DNA of 44,206 nt from Saccharopolyspora elongata (GCF_004348985.1 NZ_SMKW01000077.1:1-44206), one strand, 5' to 3'; numbered from the stretch's first letter, positions 1 to 8,775 are shown. Translations and numbers: made by a program. Notes: generated by a model not told the origin, from the letters alone.

Positions 1-75
1 GTCCCGAGCCGACCGCGGCTGCCCGGCCGCCCCGAACGGATTCCCTTCCTGCTGCTGCGGATCAGTCGTGGTCAT
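1..75 (-). CDS. N-terminal fragment of an unidentified protein (cut by the window edge)
   Basis: Twenty-five codons are open from an ATG at 75 to the left edge. The translation begins MTTTDPQQQEGNPFG, a Thr/Gln/Gly/Pro-rich leader typical of a disordered N-terminus. A GGAG element lies 7 nt upstream of the ATG, which supports it as a true start. The gene is divergent from the HNH gene at 235. The protein family cannot be told from this fragment; the call rests on the start context and the protein-like composition. Confidence 0.5.
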   Translation of the reverse strand, partial: MTTTDPQQQEGNPFGAAGQPRSARD

Positions 76-234
76 CTGCGTACTCCATCAACTATCGGAT
101 CTTGTACACAACCCACCTGACACCCCCCCTTTCCCCTGGCACGACTCAGTTTTCGCCTTCGGCGGGGTGTTTCACCTGATCAAGCGACCATAAAAACAGT
201 GCGAACGCGTGTTCGAGTGCGGGACAATTGAGGC
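76..234. other. divergent intergenic region
   Basis: These 159 bases separate the minus-strand partial gene from the plus-strand HNH gene. They are less GC-rich than the flanks and include a C-run near 122-132. They should carry both promoters, but I found no well-spaced -35/-10 pair. No RNA gene is visible. Confidence 0.4.
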
Positions 235-1776
235 ATGACACCGCTACTGAACACCCACGACACGACTGTGCAGGCCATGCCCGCACAGTCAGCGGTGTCA
301 TGCACCGATGCTGAACTCGCGGCCCGTATCCAAGAGCTAGAAACCGAGATGCGGGTGCTGATGTGGGAACAGCTGCAATACATCGCCGAAGCCGACCACC
401 GAGCCATCCACACCGAAACCACCGCCCGATCGCTCCAGGTCTGGCTGCAGGGACTGCTCAACATCGACCCGCGCGACGCGAAAACCCGCGTAACAGTCGC
501 CCGCAATGTTGAAGACTGGCGGAGCCTGTACGGCGAGACGATGCCTCCCGACCTCCCCGACACCGCCGCCGCCCTGGCCGAGGGCGCGATCGGACTGGAC
601 CACGCGCGCGTCATCGTCAACGGCATCCGCCGTTTGCCCGACTACGCCCGCTGCCACCAGGCCACCGACGTCGAATCAACCCTTGCCGGGTATGCGCGGA
701 CAATGTCGCCGAGAGAACTGGAGAAACTCGCCGAACGCATCCGCTACCTCCTGGATCAGGACGGCGCCTACCGCGACGAGGAAGCCCAGCACGAAGAACG
801 CGAGCTCCACTACGGCACCACCCGGGATGGCATGACCGTCATCAAGGCGAAGCTGGACCGCGAGACCGGGGCGAAGTTCGCCGCGCTCATGCAACCACTG
901 GCCGCGCCCCGGCCCGAGATCGATGGAGAGAAAGATCCCCGCACTGCGGGGCAGCGCAACGCCGATGGGTTCGCGGCATTGCTGGATTTGGCGCTGGACC
1001 ACGACGGGATGCCTCGTACCGGCGGGCAACGACCGCAGATGACCATCGCCATCGACTTCGACGACCTCAAGCGGGGCTTGGAGGTCATCGGCGAGGACGG
1101 CATGCCCGGCACGCTGAACACCGAACGCGCCATCACCGCCCACAACGCACGCCGTATCGCCTGCGACGCCGAAATCCTGCCCATCGTCCTCGACGGCGAC
1201 AGCCTCCCACTGGACGTCGGCAGGACGAAACGCACCGCGCCCACTCACATTCGAGCCGCGTTGCTTCGGCGTGATGGCGTGTGCGCCTTCCCCGGGTGCG
1301 ACCGCCCGCCAGGGACTCCGGAAGCGCACCACGTCGAGCACTGGGTCGACGGCGGTGCCACAGACCTCAACAACATGGTCATGCTCTGCGCACACCACCA
1401 CCGCACACTCCACAACCAGCGCTGGGACATCACCATGCACGACGGGCGACCCGAATTCATCCCACCGCCCACAGTGGACCCCAGACGAACACCCAGACCA
1501 GGCGGCACAGCACTGCCCGCCCGGCACCGCGAACACCTCCGGGAACTCATCCCCCACCACGGGGCCCGGCGGGCGAATCATGACGCCCGGATATGGAGCT
1601 GCCCGTTTGTCGGAGTTATTCGGCCTGCGGCCGCTCCATGTGCAGCGCGGAACCAGGTGTCGGCTGGACGGGCCTGGGCCTCGGAAGTGCACGTGCCAAA
1701 AACGAGGAGACGCAGGTCACATTCGGCGATGTCACAGGGAGTCGAGTCACCTCGTCTCGGGAGGTGTAGCCACTGA
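235..1776 (+). CDS. DUF222 / HNH endonuclease-like protein (13E12 repeat family type)
   Basis: This has the layout of the multi-copy actinobacterial 13E12/DUF222 family: a helical DUF222 region (about residues 25-310) followed by a C-terminal HNH nuclease motif. In the motif, a Cys pair near residues 350-355 precedes H365/H366, N379/N380 and a CAHHHRTLH segment (385-393), consistent with a Zn-bound beta-beta-alpha nuclease. The biological role of the family is not established; copies are often treated as repetitive or mobile-like. The ATG at 235 fits the start of the family. The tail after about residue 448 does not look like the family: it is Arg/Ser/Cys-rich and runs through the promoter of the next operon. 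A TGA in a neighbouring frame at 1581 suggests the original stop was lost by a small indel. Confidence 0.8.
   Translation: MTPLLNTHDTTVQAMPAQSAVSCTDAELAARIQELETEMRVLMWEQLQYIAEADHRAIHTETTARSLQVWLQGLLNIDPRDAKTRVTVARNVEDWRSLYGETMPPDLPDTAAALAEGAIGLDHARVIVNGIRRLPDYARCHQATDVESTLAGYARTMSPRELEKLAERIRYLLDQDGAYRDEEAQHEERELHYGTTRDGMTVIKAKLDRETGAKFAALMQPLAAPRPEIDGEKDPRTAGQRNADGFAALLDLALDHDGMPRTGGQRPQMTIAIDFDDLKRGLEVIGEDGMPGTLNTERAITAHNARRIACDAEILPIVLDGDSLPLDVGRTKRTAPTHIRAALLRRDGVCAFPGCDRPPGTPEAHHVEHWVDGGATDLNNMVMLCAHHHRTLHNQRWDITMHDGRPEFIPPPTVDPRRTPRPGGTALPARHREHLRELIPHHGARRANHDARIWSCPFVGVIRPAAAPCAARNQVSAGRAWASEVHVPKTRRRRSHSAMSQGVESPRLGRCSH
1730..1756 (+). promoter_or_regulatory. ECF41-type promoter (TGTCACA-N16-CGTC)
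   Basis: TGTCACA at 1730-1736 and CGTC at 1753-1756 are separated by 16 nt and lie 40 nt before the AhpD-like start codon. This matches the autoregulated promoter described for ECF41 sigma factors. The ECF41 gene is the second gene downstream, so positive autoregulation of the pair is expected. The motif lies inside the 3' end of the HNH reading frame. Confidence 0.8.
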
Positions 1777-1796
1777 CGACCACGGAGGAGCACACC

Positions 1797-2270
1797 ATGG
1801 ACGCGCGACTGAACTACCTCGCCAGCACGACCGCCGCCAAGGCCAGCAAGTACATCATGTCGGCGGGCAAGGCTCTCAAGGAAGCTCCGCTGCCCGCCGC
1901 GACGAAGGAGCTGGTGGCGCTGCGCGTGAGCCAGATCAACGGCTGCGCCGCCTGCATCGACATGCACACGAAGGATGCCGCCGTTGCCGGTGAGACCTCG
2001 GTGCGGCTGAACCTGGTCGCGGCGTGGCGGGAGGCCACGGTCTTCACCGAGGCCGAGCGTGCCGCTCTGGAGCTGGCGGAGGAGGGCACCCGGGTCGCGG
2101 ATGCGGCCACCGGCGTCAGCGACGACGTGTGGGCGCGCGCCGCCGAGCACTACGACGAGGAGCAGCTCACCGCCCTGGTGATCATGGTTTCCTTCATGAA
2201 CATGGTGAACCGGCTGAACATCATCACCCAGCAACCGGCCGGCGACTACGTACCCGGGCAGTTCCACTGA
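1797..2270 (+). CDS. AhpD-like carboxymuconolactone decarboxylase-family protein
   Basis: A 157-residue all-helical AhpD-fold protein. It carries the CxxCxxxH signature (C50, C53, H57, within GCAACIDMH), the redox or proton-relay centre of alkylhydroperoxidase D-like enzymes. The substrate is unknown. Genes of this family, together with oxidoreductases and epimerases, are the classic partners of ECF41 sigma factors, and the sigma gene follows after 29 nt. The start is ATG 1797, with GGAGGAG 6 nt upstream. Transcription is probably from the ECF41 promoter at 1730. A role in oxidative or electrophile stress is plausible but inferred only. Confidence 0.9.
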   Translation: MDARLNYLASTTAAKASKYIMSAGKALKEAPLPAATKELVALRVSQINGCAACIDMHTKDAAVAGETSVRLNLVAAWREATVFTEAERAALELAEEGTRVADAATGVSDDVWARAAEHYDEEQLTALVIMVSFMNMVNRLNIITQQPAGDYVPGQFH

Positions 2271-2299
2271 ACGTCAGCGTCAACGGGAGGAGAGTCGGC

Positions 2300-3223
2300 G
2301 TGAGCAAGGTCGAGGAGTTCGAAGAGCTGCGGCCGCTGCTGTTCTCGATCGCCTATCGGATTCTGAGCAGTGTCGGTGAGGCCGAGGACGCGGTGCAGGA
2401 GACGTGGCTGCGCTTCGACGGCTCCTCGACCCTGCCCACGTCGACCAAGGCCTTCCTGTCCACCACGGTGACGCGGATAGCGATCGACGTGCTGCGTTCC
2501 GCGCGGGTGCGGCGCGAGGAGTACGTCGGCCCGTGGTTTCCCGAGCCGTTGCTCAGCGATCCTTACCAGGATCCGGGCCGGGCGGCGGAGCTGGCCGACT
2601 CGGTGTCGATGGCGGCGCTGCTGCTGTTGGAGCGGCTCAGCCCGCTGGAGCGGGCGGTGTTCGTGCTCCGTGACGTGTTCGCCTTCGGGTTCGACGACAT
2701 CGCTGCGGCGGTGGGGCGCTCGGAGCCGGCATGCCGGCAGCTGCTGGTGCGGGCGCGACGTCATATGGAGGCCGGGCGGCCACGGTTCGCAGCCGATCGG
2801 CAGGAGCGGCAGGAGTTGGCGACGCGGTTCTTCGACGCGTTGAAGGACGGCGATGTGGGCGCGCTGCAGAGCCTGCTTGCTGCCGACGTGCATTTGGTCG
2901 GGGACGGCGGCGGGAAGGCCCCGCAGCTGGCCCGGAGCGTCGTCGGCGCCGAGAACGTGGCCCGGGTGCTGGGCACCTTCTTCCCTTGGCTGATCCGGGT
3001 CGACGTGATGTTCGAGCCGCGCGAGGTCAACGGCCAGCCCGGCGCCATCTTCCGCGACCGGGACGGCAAGATCCTGTACACCATGGTCCTCGATGTGCTC
3101 GACGGGCAGATCCAGGCCATTCGGGGCGTGATCAATCCCGACGAGCTCGGCCACATCGGGCCGGTCGGCGACGCCTGGGCCGTCGACCGCGAGGTGAAGC
3201 AGGTCCGTCGGGGCCGGAAATGA
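2300..3223 (+). CDS. ECF41-family RNA polymerase sigma factor with SnoaL-like C-terminal domain
   Basis: A 307-residue sigma factor: region 2 (about 5-75), region 4 (about 105-160), and a SnoaL/NTF2-like extension (about 170-295). All three ECF41 signatures are present: WFPEP (79-83) in the linker, DGGGK (202-206) and NPDEL (279-283). In this family the C-terminal extension acts in place of a separate anti-sigma factor, and none is seen nearby. The start is GTG 2300, with GGGAGGAG about 7 nt upstream; the frame stays open further upstream only across the neighbouring gene. It is co-transcribed with the AhpD-like gene and ends in a strong hairpin shared with the convergent aldolase gene. The annotation sigJ is sometimes used for such proteins. 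Confidence 0.92.
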   Translation: MSKVEEFEELRPLLFSIAYRILSSVGEAEDAVQETWLRFDGSSTLPTSTKAFLSTTVTRIAIDVLRSARVRREEYVGPWFPEPLLSDPYQDPGRAAELADSVSMAALLLLERLSPLERAVFVLRDVFAFGFDDIAAAVGRSEPACRQLLVRARRHMEAGRPRFAADRQERQELATRFFDALKDGDVGALQSLLAADVHLVGDGGGKAPQLARSVVGAENVARVLGTFFPWLIRVDVMFEPREVNGQPGAIFRDRDGKILYTMVLDVLDGQIQAIRGVINPDELGHIGPVGDAWAVDREVKQVRRGRK

Positions 3224-3263
3224 CGATGTCGCGGGACGCGCCGGTGCGCGGCCCGCGACATCG
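3224..3263. terminator. bidirectional hairpin terminator
   Basis: A perfect 12-bp stem (3224-3235 with 3252-3263) begins directly after the sigma-factor stop codon. The loop extends it with a further GC helix (3237-3241 with 3246-3250). There is no U-run, as is common in actinomycetes. It lies between convergent genes and can serve both. Confidence 0.8.
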
Positions 3264-3272
3264 AGCTCCGTG

Positions 3273-3914
3273 CTATTTCTGGCCGTAGCCTGCGAACAGT
3301 TCCGCGCAGCGCGCGAGTTCCGCGTCGCTGAGCAGGCTCGGTTCGCCCGCTCGGCTCGCGGTCAGCCAGAGTTCGCACAGCCACTCCAGCTGCCGCGCCC
3401 GGTTGTAGGCCTGCGACAGGCTTGCCCCGATGGTGATCGTTCCGTGGTTCCGGAGGATGCACCCGGCGCGTCCTTCCAGCGCCTTGGACATCGTCTCCGC
3501 CAGCTGGTCGCTGCCGAAGGTGGCGTACTCCGCCACCTGCACGGTGCCGCCGAAGTCCGCGAGCTGGTAGTGCACCGCCGGCACGTCGTTGCGCAGCAAC
3601 GACAACGCCGTCGCGTTCAGCGAATGCGTGTGCACCACTGCCCCGGCGTCGTGCCGCTGGTAGGCGGTGAGGTGCATCGGCAGTTCCGACGTCGGCTTGA
3701 GGTCGCCCTCCACCACCTCGCCGGTGAGGTCTACCAGCGGGATGTCTGCCACCGTCAACCTGTCGTAGTCGACGCCGGACGGTGTCACCGCCACCAGATC
3801 GCCGCTGCGGACCGACACGTTCCCGGACGTGCCGACCACCAGCCGGTCCGACGTCATCCGCCGGGCGATCTCGATGACCTCGCGCCGTTGCTCGGCCAAT
3901 CGCGAACTGCTCAC
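3273..3914 (-). CDS. class II aldolase/adducin-family protein (fuculose-phosphate aldolase-like)
   Basis: A 213-residue zinc aldolase of the L-fuculose-1-phosphate/ribulose-5-phosphate 4-epimerase family. It has a GTSGNVS phosphate-binding loop (28-34), a catalytic Glu (E77), and zinc ligands H95 and H97 (HTHS) and H156 (RNHGT). It would cleave a phosphorylated ketose to dihydroxyacetone phosphate and an aldehyde, or epimerise a ketose phosphate. It is the last gene of the minus-strand catabolic operon, 12 nt after the RpiB-like gene. The exact substrate cannot be read from the sequence. Length and motifs are complete. Confidence 0.88.
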   Translation of the reverse strand: MSSSRLAEQRREVIEIARRMTSDRLVVGTSGNVSVRSGDLVAVTPSGVDYDRLTVADIPLVDLTGEVVEGDLKPTSELPMHLTAYQRHDAGAVVHTHSLNATALSLLRNDVPAVHYQLADFGGTVQVAEYATFGSDQLAETMSKALEGRAGCILRNHGTITIGASLSQAYNRARQLEWLCELWLTASRAGEPSLLSDAELARCAELFAGYGQK

Positions 3915-3926
3915 TTCATCCCTCGT

Positions 3927-4418
3927 TCAGCAGGTGGCGCCGGAAGATTCCGACGCCGACTCGTAGCCCTTGATCGCGGCGACCTTCTCCGCCGACGGCG
4001 AAGACTCGTCGAACCGGTGCTCCAGCCACTCCGACGCCAGCTTCCGGGCCAGCTCCAAGCCGACCACGCGCTGACCGAAGCACAGCACCTGGGCATTGTT
4101 GCTGAGCACCGACCGCTCCACCGAGTAGCTGTCGTGCGCGGTGACGGCCCGGATGCCCGGCACCTTGTTCGCGCTGATCGCCACGCCGAGGCCGGTGCCG
4201 CACACCAGCAGCGCCCGGTCCGCTTCGCCCTCGGCGACCAGCCGTGCCGCGTTGACCGCCACGTGCGGATACGCGGTGTGCTCGTCCGAGCCGACGCCCA
4301 CGTCCACCACGCCGGCCACCCGGGGATCGTTCTCCAGGTCCTTCTTCAGCGCTTCCTTGTACTGCAGCCCCGCGTCGTCGGAGCCGACCACGATGCGCAG
4401 CGGCGCCTGCTCAGTCAC
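3927..4418 (-). CDS. RpiB/LacAB-type sugar-phosphate isomerase
   Basis: A 163-residue protein of the RpiB/LacAB family. It shows the N-terminal GSDDAG motif and the CGTGLGVAI segment, whose Cys is the enediol base in this family. The likely reaction is aldose/ketose phosphate isomerisation. In tetritol pathways of Mycobacterium smegmatis and Brucella, RpiB-type enzymes convert erythrulose phosphate to erythrose 4-phosphate, and that role would fit here beside a DhaK-DhaL kinase. The start is GTG 4418, which overlaps the TGA of the kinase gene (GTGA), so the two are translationally coupled. Confidence 0.88.
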   Translation of the reverse strand: MTEQAPLRIVVGSDDAGLQYKEALKKDLENDPRVAGVVDVGVGSDEHTAYPHVAVNAARLVAEGEADRALLVCGTGLGVAISANKVPGIRAVTAHDSYSVERSVLSNNAQVLCFGQRVVGLELARKLASEWLEHRFDESSPSAEKVAAIKGYESASESSGATC

Positions 4419-6178
4419 TTCTCGCCATCCTTCCCGTTCCCGGCGAGCCCAGCACCGCCGGCGAGTACCGTCCCGATCCGGGTGAGCGCGAGCGCCAGCG
4501 ACGTAGCGCCCGGGTCCGGGGTTCCTACGCTGCGCTCGGCCAGCGGCCTCGCGCGCCCGGTGCGGGGCCGAAGCTCCGCGGTGCTCTCGGCGGCCTTCGT
4601 CGCCGCCTTCGCGGCCTGCTGCCAGGCCTCGGTGCCGGTCGCACCCGCTTCGACGGCTGCGCGCAGCTCGTCCACGAACGGCACCAGCGCGTCGACCAGC
4701 GTCTTGTCGCCGAGCTCCGCCCGGCCCAGGCGCTGCACTGCCGCGAGAGCCGCCGAGGCGCCCGCGGTCAGGTCGTTGGCCATGGCCGCGCGGTGATCCG
4801 GCAGCAGGTCGCCGAACGACCGCAGCGCCGCGCCCCACAGCACGCCCGACGTGCCACCGGCCTTCGCCGCCCACGCGTCGCCCGCCGCGACCAGCACCGC
4901 GGCCGGGCCGACGCCCTGCGCCACGGCCTCGTCCGCGGCCGCTACCGCTGCCGCGCTGCCGCGCGTCATGCCGCGGCCGTGGTCGCCGTCGCCTGCGATC
5001 GCGTCGAGGCGGCCGAACTCTTCTTCCTTGTCGTGCAGCAGATCCGCCACCTCGTGCAGGGCCTTCACCACGACCGCCGCCGTCGCCTGGCCCTCCGGCG
5101 GAGCCACCACCGTCACCTTCTCCGGTGCCGCCGGCAGCTCTTCGTCCACATCGGACTCTTCTGCTTCGGCGAGGACGACGTTCCCCTTGCGGTAGGCGGG
5201 GGTGTCGGCCGGCGCCTGCCACAGCCGCTCCAGCTCCGGGTCCAGCCAGGTCAGGGTCAGCGAGCAACCGGCCATGTCCAGGCTGGTCACCAGCTCGCCC
5301 ACCTCAGGCGCGACGACCTCCACGCCCGCCTCGGCCAGCAGCCGGGACACGGTGCCCCACACCACGAACAGTTCCTCGTACTTGGTGGCGCCGAGCCCGT
5401 TGAGGATCGCCGTCACCCGCGGCTTCGCCGCACCGGTCTTCGGTGCCTCCGCGAGCAGGCCGTCGACGAGGATCTTCGCCAGCTCCGACGCCGAAGGCAG
5501 GTCGCGCTCGGAAACGCCGGGCTCGCCGTGGATGCCGAGCCCGAGCCCCATCCGGCCCTCGGGCACCTCGAACAGCGGCTGGTCCTGGCCCGGCAGCGTG
5601 CAGCCGTCGAAGGCCACGCCGAGGCTGCGGGTGCGCGCGTTCGCGTGCTCGGCGACCCGCACCACCTCGTCGAAGGAGTAGCCCTCCTCGGCAGCCGCCG
5701 AGGCGACCTTGAACACCACGAAGTCGCCGACCACGCCGCGGCGCTTGGTCTGCTCCGCCGCCGGGGCGCTGGCCACGTCGTCGGTCACCACCACGTTGTG
5801 CGCGCGGATCCCGTCGCGTTCCAGGCGTTCCACCGCCAGCCCGAAGTTCATGTTGTCGCCGGCGTAGTTGCCGAACGAGAACACCACCCCGGCACCGCGG
5901 TCGACCGCTCGGCCCACCGAGTAGGCGTCGTCGGCCGACGGCGAGGTGAAGATGTTGCCGATGACCGAGCCGTCGGCGAAGCCCGGGCCGACCACCCCGC
6001 AGAACGCCGGGTAGTGCCCGGAGCCGCCGCCGGTGACCACGGCGACCTTGCCCTGCCGCGCGCGTTTCGCCCGCACCACACCGCCCGGCACCTGCCGGAC
6101 GTAATCGGGGTGCGCCGCCACGAAACCGGTCACCATGTCCTCGGTGAACGACGCGGGATCGTCGTACAAGCGCGTCAT
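4415..6178 (-). CDS. DhaK-DhaL fusion kinase (dihydroxyacetone/tetrulose kinase family)
   Basis: A 587-residue ATP-dependent kinase. The DhaK substrate domain (about 1-330) has GGGSGHYPAF (50-59) and H217, the His that forms a hemiaminal with the ketose. The DhaL ATP domain (about 370-575) has the Mg-binding GDGDHG motif. Single-chain enzymes of this type phosphorylate dihydroxyacetone, and tetrulose-specific relatives work in erythritol and threitol catabolism. The adjacent RpiB-type isomerase favours a tetrulose or similar ketose over dihydroxyacetone; this is inference. It lies 30 nt after the FGGY kinase gene and overlaps the next gene by 4 nt. Confidence 0.9.
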   Translation of the reverse strand: MTRLYDDPASFTEDMVTGFVAAHPDYVRQVPGGVVRAKRARQGKVAVVTGGGSGHYPAFCGVVGPGFADGSVIGNIFTSPSADDAYSVGRAVDRGAGVVFSFGNYAGDNMNFGLAVERLERDGIRAHNVVVTDDVASAPAAEQTKRRGVVGDFVVFKVASAAAEEGYSFDEVVRVAEHANARTRSLGVAFDGCTLPGQDQPLFEVPEGRMGLGLGIHGEPGVSERDLPSASELAKILVDGLLAEAPKTGAAKPRVTAILNGLGATKYEELFVVWGTVSRLLAEAGVEVVAPEVGELVTSLDMAGCSLTLTWLDPELERLWQAPADTPAYRKGNVVLAEAEESDVDEELPAAPEKVTVVAPPEGQATAAVVVKALHEVADLLHDKEEEFGRLDAIAGDGDHGRGMTRGSAAAVAAADEAVAQGVGPAAVLVAAGDAWAAKAGGTSGVLWGAALRSFGDLLPDHRAAMANDLTAGASAALAAVQRLGRAELGDKTLVDALVPFVDELRAAVEAGATGTEAWQQAAKAATKAAESTAELRPRTGRARPLAERSVGTPDPGATSLALALTRIGTVLAGGAGLAGNGKDGEK

Positions 6179-6208
6179 CTGCTGCTCCTCAGCGCCATGT
6201 CTTGCAGG

Positions 6209-7672
6209 TCAGGAGGTCGCGCCCCACAGCGGGCGGGCGCGGTCGATCGATTCCAGGTACTCGCGGTAGCCGCGCTCGTAGAACTGCACGGCGTTCGGGT
6301 GCGGCACCACGGTGCGCCGCGCCGCGGCCCACTTGGCCCGGTCCACCGGCTCGCCCAGCGAGTCCCACGCGGTCATCGCCGCGCCGCGCGCGCCGACACC
6401 TTCCTCGTAGGGCACGTGCAACGGCCGGCCCAGCACGTCGGCGAAGATCTGGCTCCACGCCGCCGATCGCGCGCCGCCACCGCACGCCGAGACCTCGCCG
6501 GTCAGGCCCGCGGTCTCCAGGTTGTGCCGCGCCGCGTAGGCCACCGCCTCGCACATCGCGCGCACCAGGTCGGACTGCGTGGTTTCCAGCGACAGCCCGG
6601 TGAACTGGCCGCGGGCGTGCGGCTCGACGAACGGGGCGCGTTCGCCGGAGCTGGACAGGAACGACAGCGCCGACACGCCGCCGGCACCGGGTTTGCTGTT
6701 GCCCAGCAACGTTTCCAGCTGGTCCACGCCGGCGCCGACCATGCTCAGCACCCAGTCCAGGTTGGCGGTGCCGACCATCGCGGGCATCACCCGCAGGTAC
6801 CGGTCCGGCAGCGGCGTCGCCAGCCACATGCCCGCGACCTCGCCGTCCGGGTCGATGACGACCTCGTCGCGCAGCACCTGGCAGCCCAGCGTCGTGCCGA
6901 TCACCAGGCTGCCGTCGCCGACGTTGCTGACGCCGGAGCCGAACGCGCAGGCGGGCAGGTCGAACGGGCCCGCCGACACCGGCAGCCCGGCGGGCAGCCC
7001 CAGGTCCTTGGCGCTCTTGCCGTCCAGCGCGAACAGCTTGTTCGGCGGGGCCGGTTCGGCCAGCAGCCGCCGGTGCTCCTCGATGCCGCAGGCCTGCAGC
7101 GCTTCCTGCGAGTAGCTGCGGTTCGGCACGTCCAGGAACGGCAACGACGCGTCGGAGGCGTCCACCGTGATCTCGCCGGTGAAGCGCTGCACGATCGCGT
7201 CCACGCAGTAGCCGGCGACCGCGGCGCGCTCCAGCCGCTCCGGGGCGTGTTCGGCCAGGTGCGCCAGCAGCGGACCGGCCGAGCCGGGGAACATTCCCGA
7301 CCCGGTCAGCCCGTACACCTTCCGCTGCACGCCGGAGGATTCCCAGCGGTCCAGCACGTCCGCGGCGCGGGCATCCAGCCACGAGATGGCCGGGCCGACC
7401 TGCTGCCCCTGATGATCGCGCAGCCACAGCCCGTCGCCCTGGCCGGTGATGGCCAGCGCCTCGATCGGCTCGCCGACCTGCTCGGCCGCGGCGGCCACCT
7501 CGCGCACCACCTGGACGACCGAGCCGATGACCTCTTCGAGGTCCTGCTCGACCCGGCCGCCGGACTGCCGGTGCAGCGTGCTGCGCTTGCTGTGCGTGAC
7601 CAGCGCCGTGCCGTCGCGGTTGAGCAGCGACGCCTTGGTCACCGACGTGCCGACGTCGACCCCGACGATCAT
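6209..7672 (-). CDS. FGGY-family carbohydrate kinase
   Basis: A 487-residue two-domain sugar or polyol kinase. The FGGY N-terminal domain opens with a GVDVGTSVTKA phosphate loop. The C-terminal domain has IGTTLGCQV and the GGGARSAAW segment, where ATP binds. Family members phosphorylate xylulose, ribulose, glycerol, erythritol and others; the substrate here is not evident. The ATG at 7672 overlaps the stop of the dehydrogenase gene by 4 nt (ATGA). Having both an FGGY and a DhaK-type kinase in one operon suggests two entry substrates or two phosphorylation steps. Confidence 0.88.
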   Translation of the reverse strand: MIVGVDVGTSVTKASLLNRDGTALVTHSKRSTLHRQSGGRVEQDLEEVIGSVVQVVREVAAAAEQVGEPIEALAITGQGDGLWLRDHQGQQVGPAISWLDARAADVLDRWESSGVQRKVYGLTGSGMFPGSAGPLLAHLAEHAPERLERAAVAGYCVDAIVQRFTGEITVDASDASLPFLDVPNRSYSQEALQACGIEEHRRLLAEPAPPNKLFALDGKSAKDLGLPAGLPVSAGPFDLPACAFGSGVSNVGDGSLVIGTTLGCQVLRDEVVIDPDGEVAGMWLATPLPDRYLRVMPAMVGTANLDWVLSMVGAGVDQLETLLGNSKPGAGGVSALSFLSSSGERAPFVEPHARGQFTGLSLETTQSDLVRAMCEAVAYAARHNLETAGLTGEVSACGGGARSAAWSQIFADVLGRPLHVPYEEGVGARGAAMTAWDSLGEPVDRAKWAAARRTVVPHPNAVQFYERGYREYLESIDRARPLWGATS

Positions 7673-8727
7673 GGCCGCAGGCCTTCGAACTTGGCCAGCA
7701 CGTCCGGGTTGGCGACGAAGCGCGGCCGCTCTCCGCCCAGGAAGCTGGCCACCTCGCCGGCGACGATCTCGGCGGCGCGGTGCGCGGTCTGGCGGGTCGC
7801 CCCGGCCAGGTGCGGCGTGGTGATGACGTTCGGCGCGTCGAACAGCGGCCAGTCGCGCGGCGGCGGTTCGATGTCGTAGACGTCCACCGCCAGGGCGCCG
7901 AGGCGGCCGGACTTCAGCAGCTCCGGCAGCGGCTCGTAGTCGAGCAGCCCGCCGCGCGCGGAGTTGATCAGCACCGCGCCTTCCGGCAGCAGCTTGAGGT
8001 TGTCGGCGTTGAGCAGGTTCTTGGTCTCCGGGGTGAGCCGCGCGTGCAGGCTGACCACGGAGCTGCGCCGCAGCAGCGCCTCCAGCTCGACGAGCTCGAC
8101 GCCGTCGTTGGCTGCGTCCTCGACCTTGACGAACGGGTCGGACACCAGCACGTGCGCGCCGAAGGCCTTCAGCACCCGGGCCACGATCTTGCCGATCGCG
8201 CCGTAGCCGACGAGGCCGACGGTGGAGCCTTCCAGCTCGATGCCGGCGTTCTCGTAGGCGTAGTAGTCACCGCGCCAGTTGCCCGCCTTGAGCTCGGCGT
8301 CGGAGCCGGGGATGCGGCGCAGCGCGGCGAGGGTCAGGCCGACCGCGAACTCGGCGGCCGCGGCGGCGTTGCGGCCGGGCGCGTAGCTGACGATCACGCC
8401 GTTGTCGGTGGCGGCCTGCAGGTCCACGTTCACCGGGCCGCCGCGGCAGACGCCGACGAACTTCAGCTGCGGGCTGTTGGCCAGCACGTCCGCGGTGAAC
8501 GGCGCCATCTGGGTGGCGACGATCTCCACGCCGCCGAGCGCGTCGAGCAGCTGCTGCTCGGTGCCGCTGGCCTCGTGGACGTTGCCGACCGGGCCGAACG
8601 GCTCGATGGGCCACGGCAGCTTCAGGGTGCTGAACTGCAGGTCGTGCGCGCCGGCGCTGTTGCGCAGGGCGTCGACGAACACCTCGGGAGCGACGAAGTG
8701 GTCACCTGCGGCCAGAACGCTGGTCAT
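7669..8727 (-). CDS. D-isomer-specific 2-hydroxyacid dehydrogenase (SerA/PdxB-like)
   Basis: A 352-residue NAD-dependent dehydrogenase. The Rossmann loop is VGYGAIG, and the catalytic elements are Arg in NSARGG, Glu in DIEPPP and His in TPHLAGA (near residue 305). It belongs to the D-3-phosphoglycerate, erythronate-phosphate and glyoxylate reductase group, with a longer N-terminal region than minimal members. There is no ACT domain, so it is not a typical biosynthetic SerA. In this operon it would oxidise or reduce a sugar-acid or sugar-phosphate intermediate. ATG 8727 follows the HAD gene by 48 nt. Confidence 0.85.
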   Translation of the reverse strand: MTSVLAAGDHFVAPEVFVDALRNSAGAHDLQFSTLKLPWPIEPFGPVGNVHEASGTEQQLLDALGGVEIVATQMAPFTADVLANSPQLKFVGVCRGGPVNVDLQAATDNGVIVSYAPGRNAAAAAEFAVGLTLAALRRIPGSDAELKAGNWRGDYYAYENAGIELEGSTVGLVGYGAIGKIVARVLKAFGAHVLVSDPFVKVEDAANDGVELVELEALLRRSSVVSLHARLTPETKNLLNADNLKLLPEGAVLINSARGGLLDYEPLPELLKSGRLGALAVDVYDIEPPPRDWPLFDAPNVITTPHLAGATRQTAHRAAEIVAGEVASFLGGERPRFVANPDVLAKFEGLRP

Positions 8728-8775
8728 GAGGACTCCTTTGTCTCTTGCTTTCGGTGAGCTCGGCTGCCGCGGTCG

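Noticed and set aside
4793..7879. A 1,028-codon open frame on the plus strand
   Set aside because: It is antisense to the DhaK-DhaL, FGGY and dehydrogenase genes, is rich in His/Arg/Gln, and has no recognisable domain. Long antisense frames are expected in high-GC DNA.
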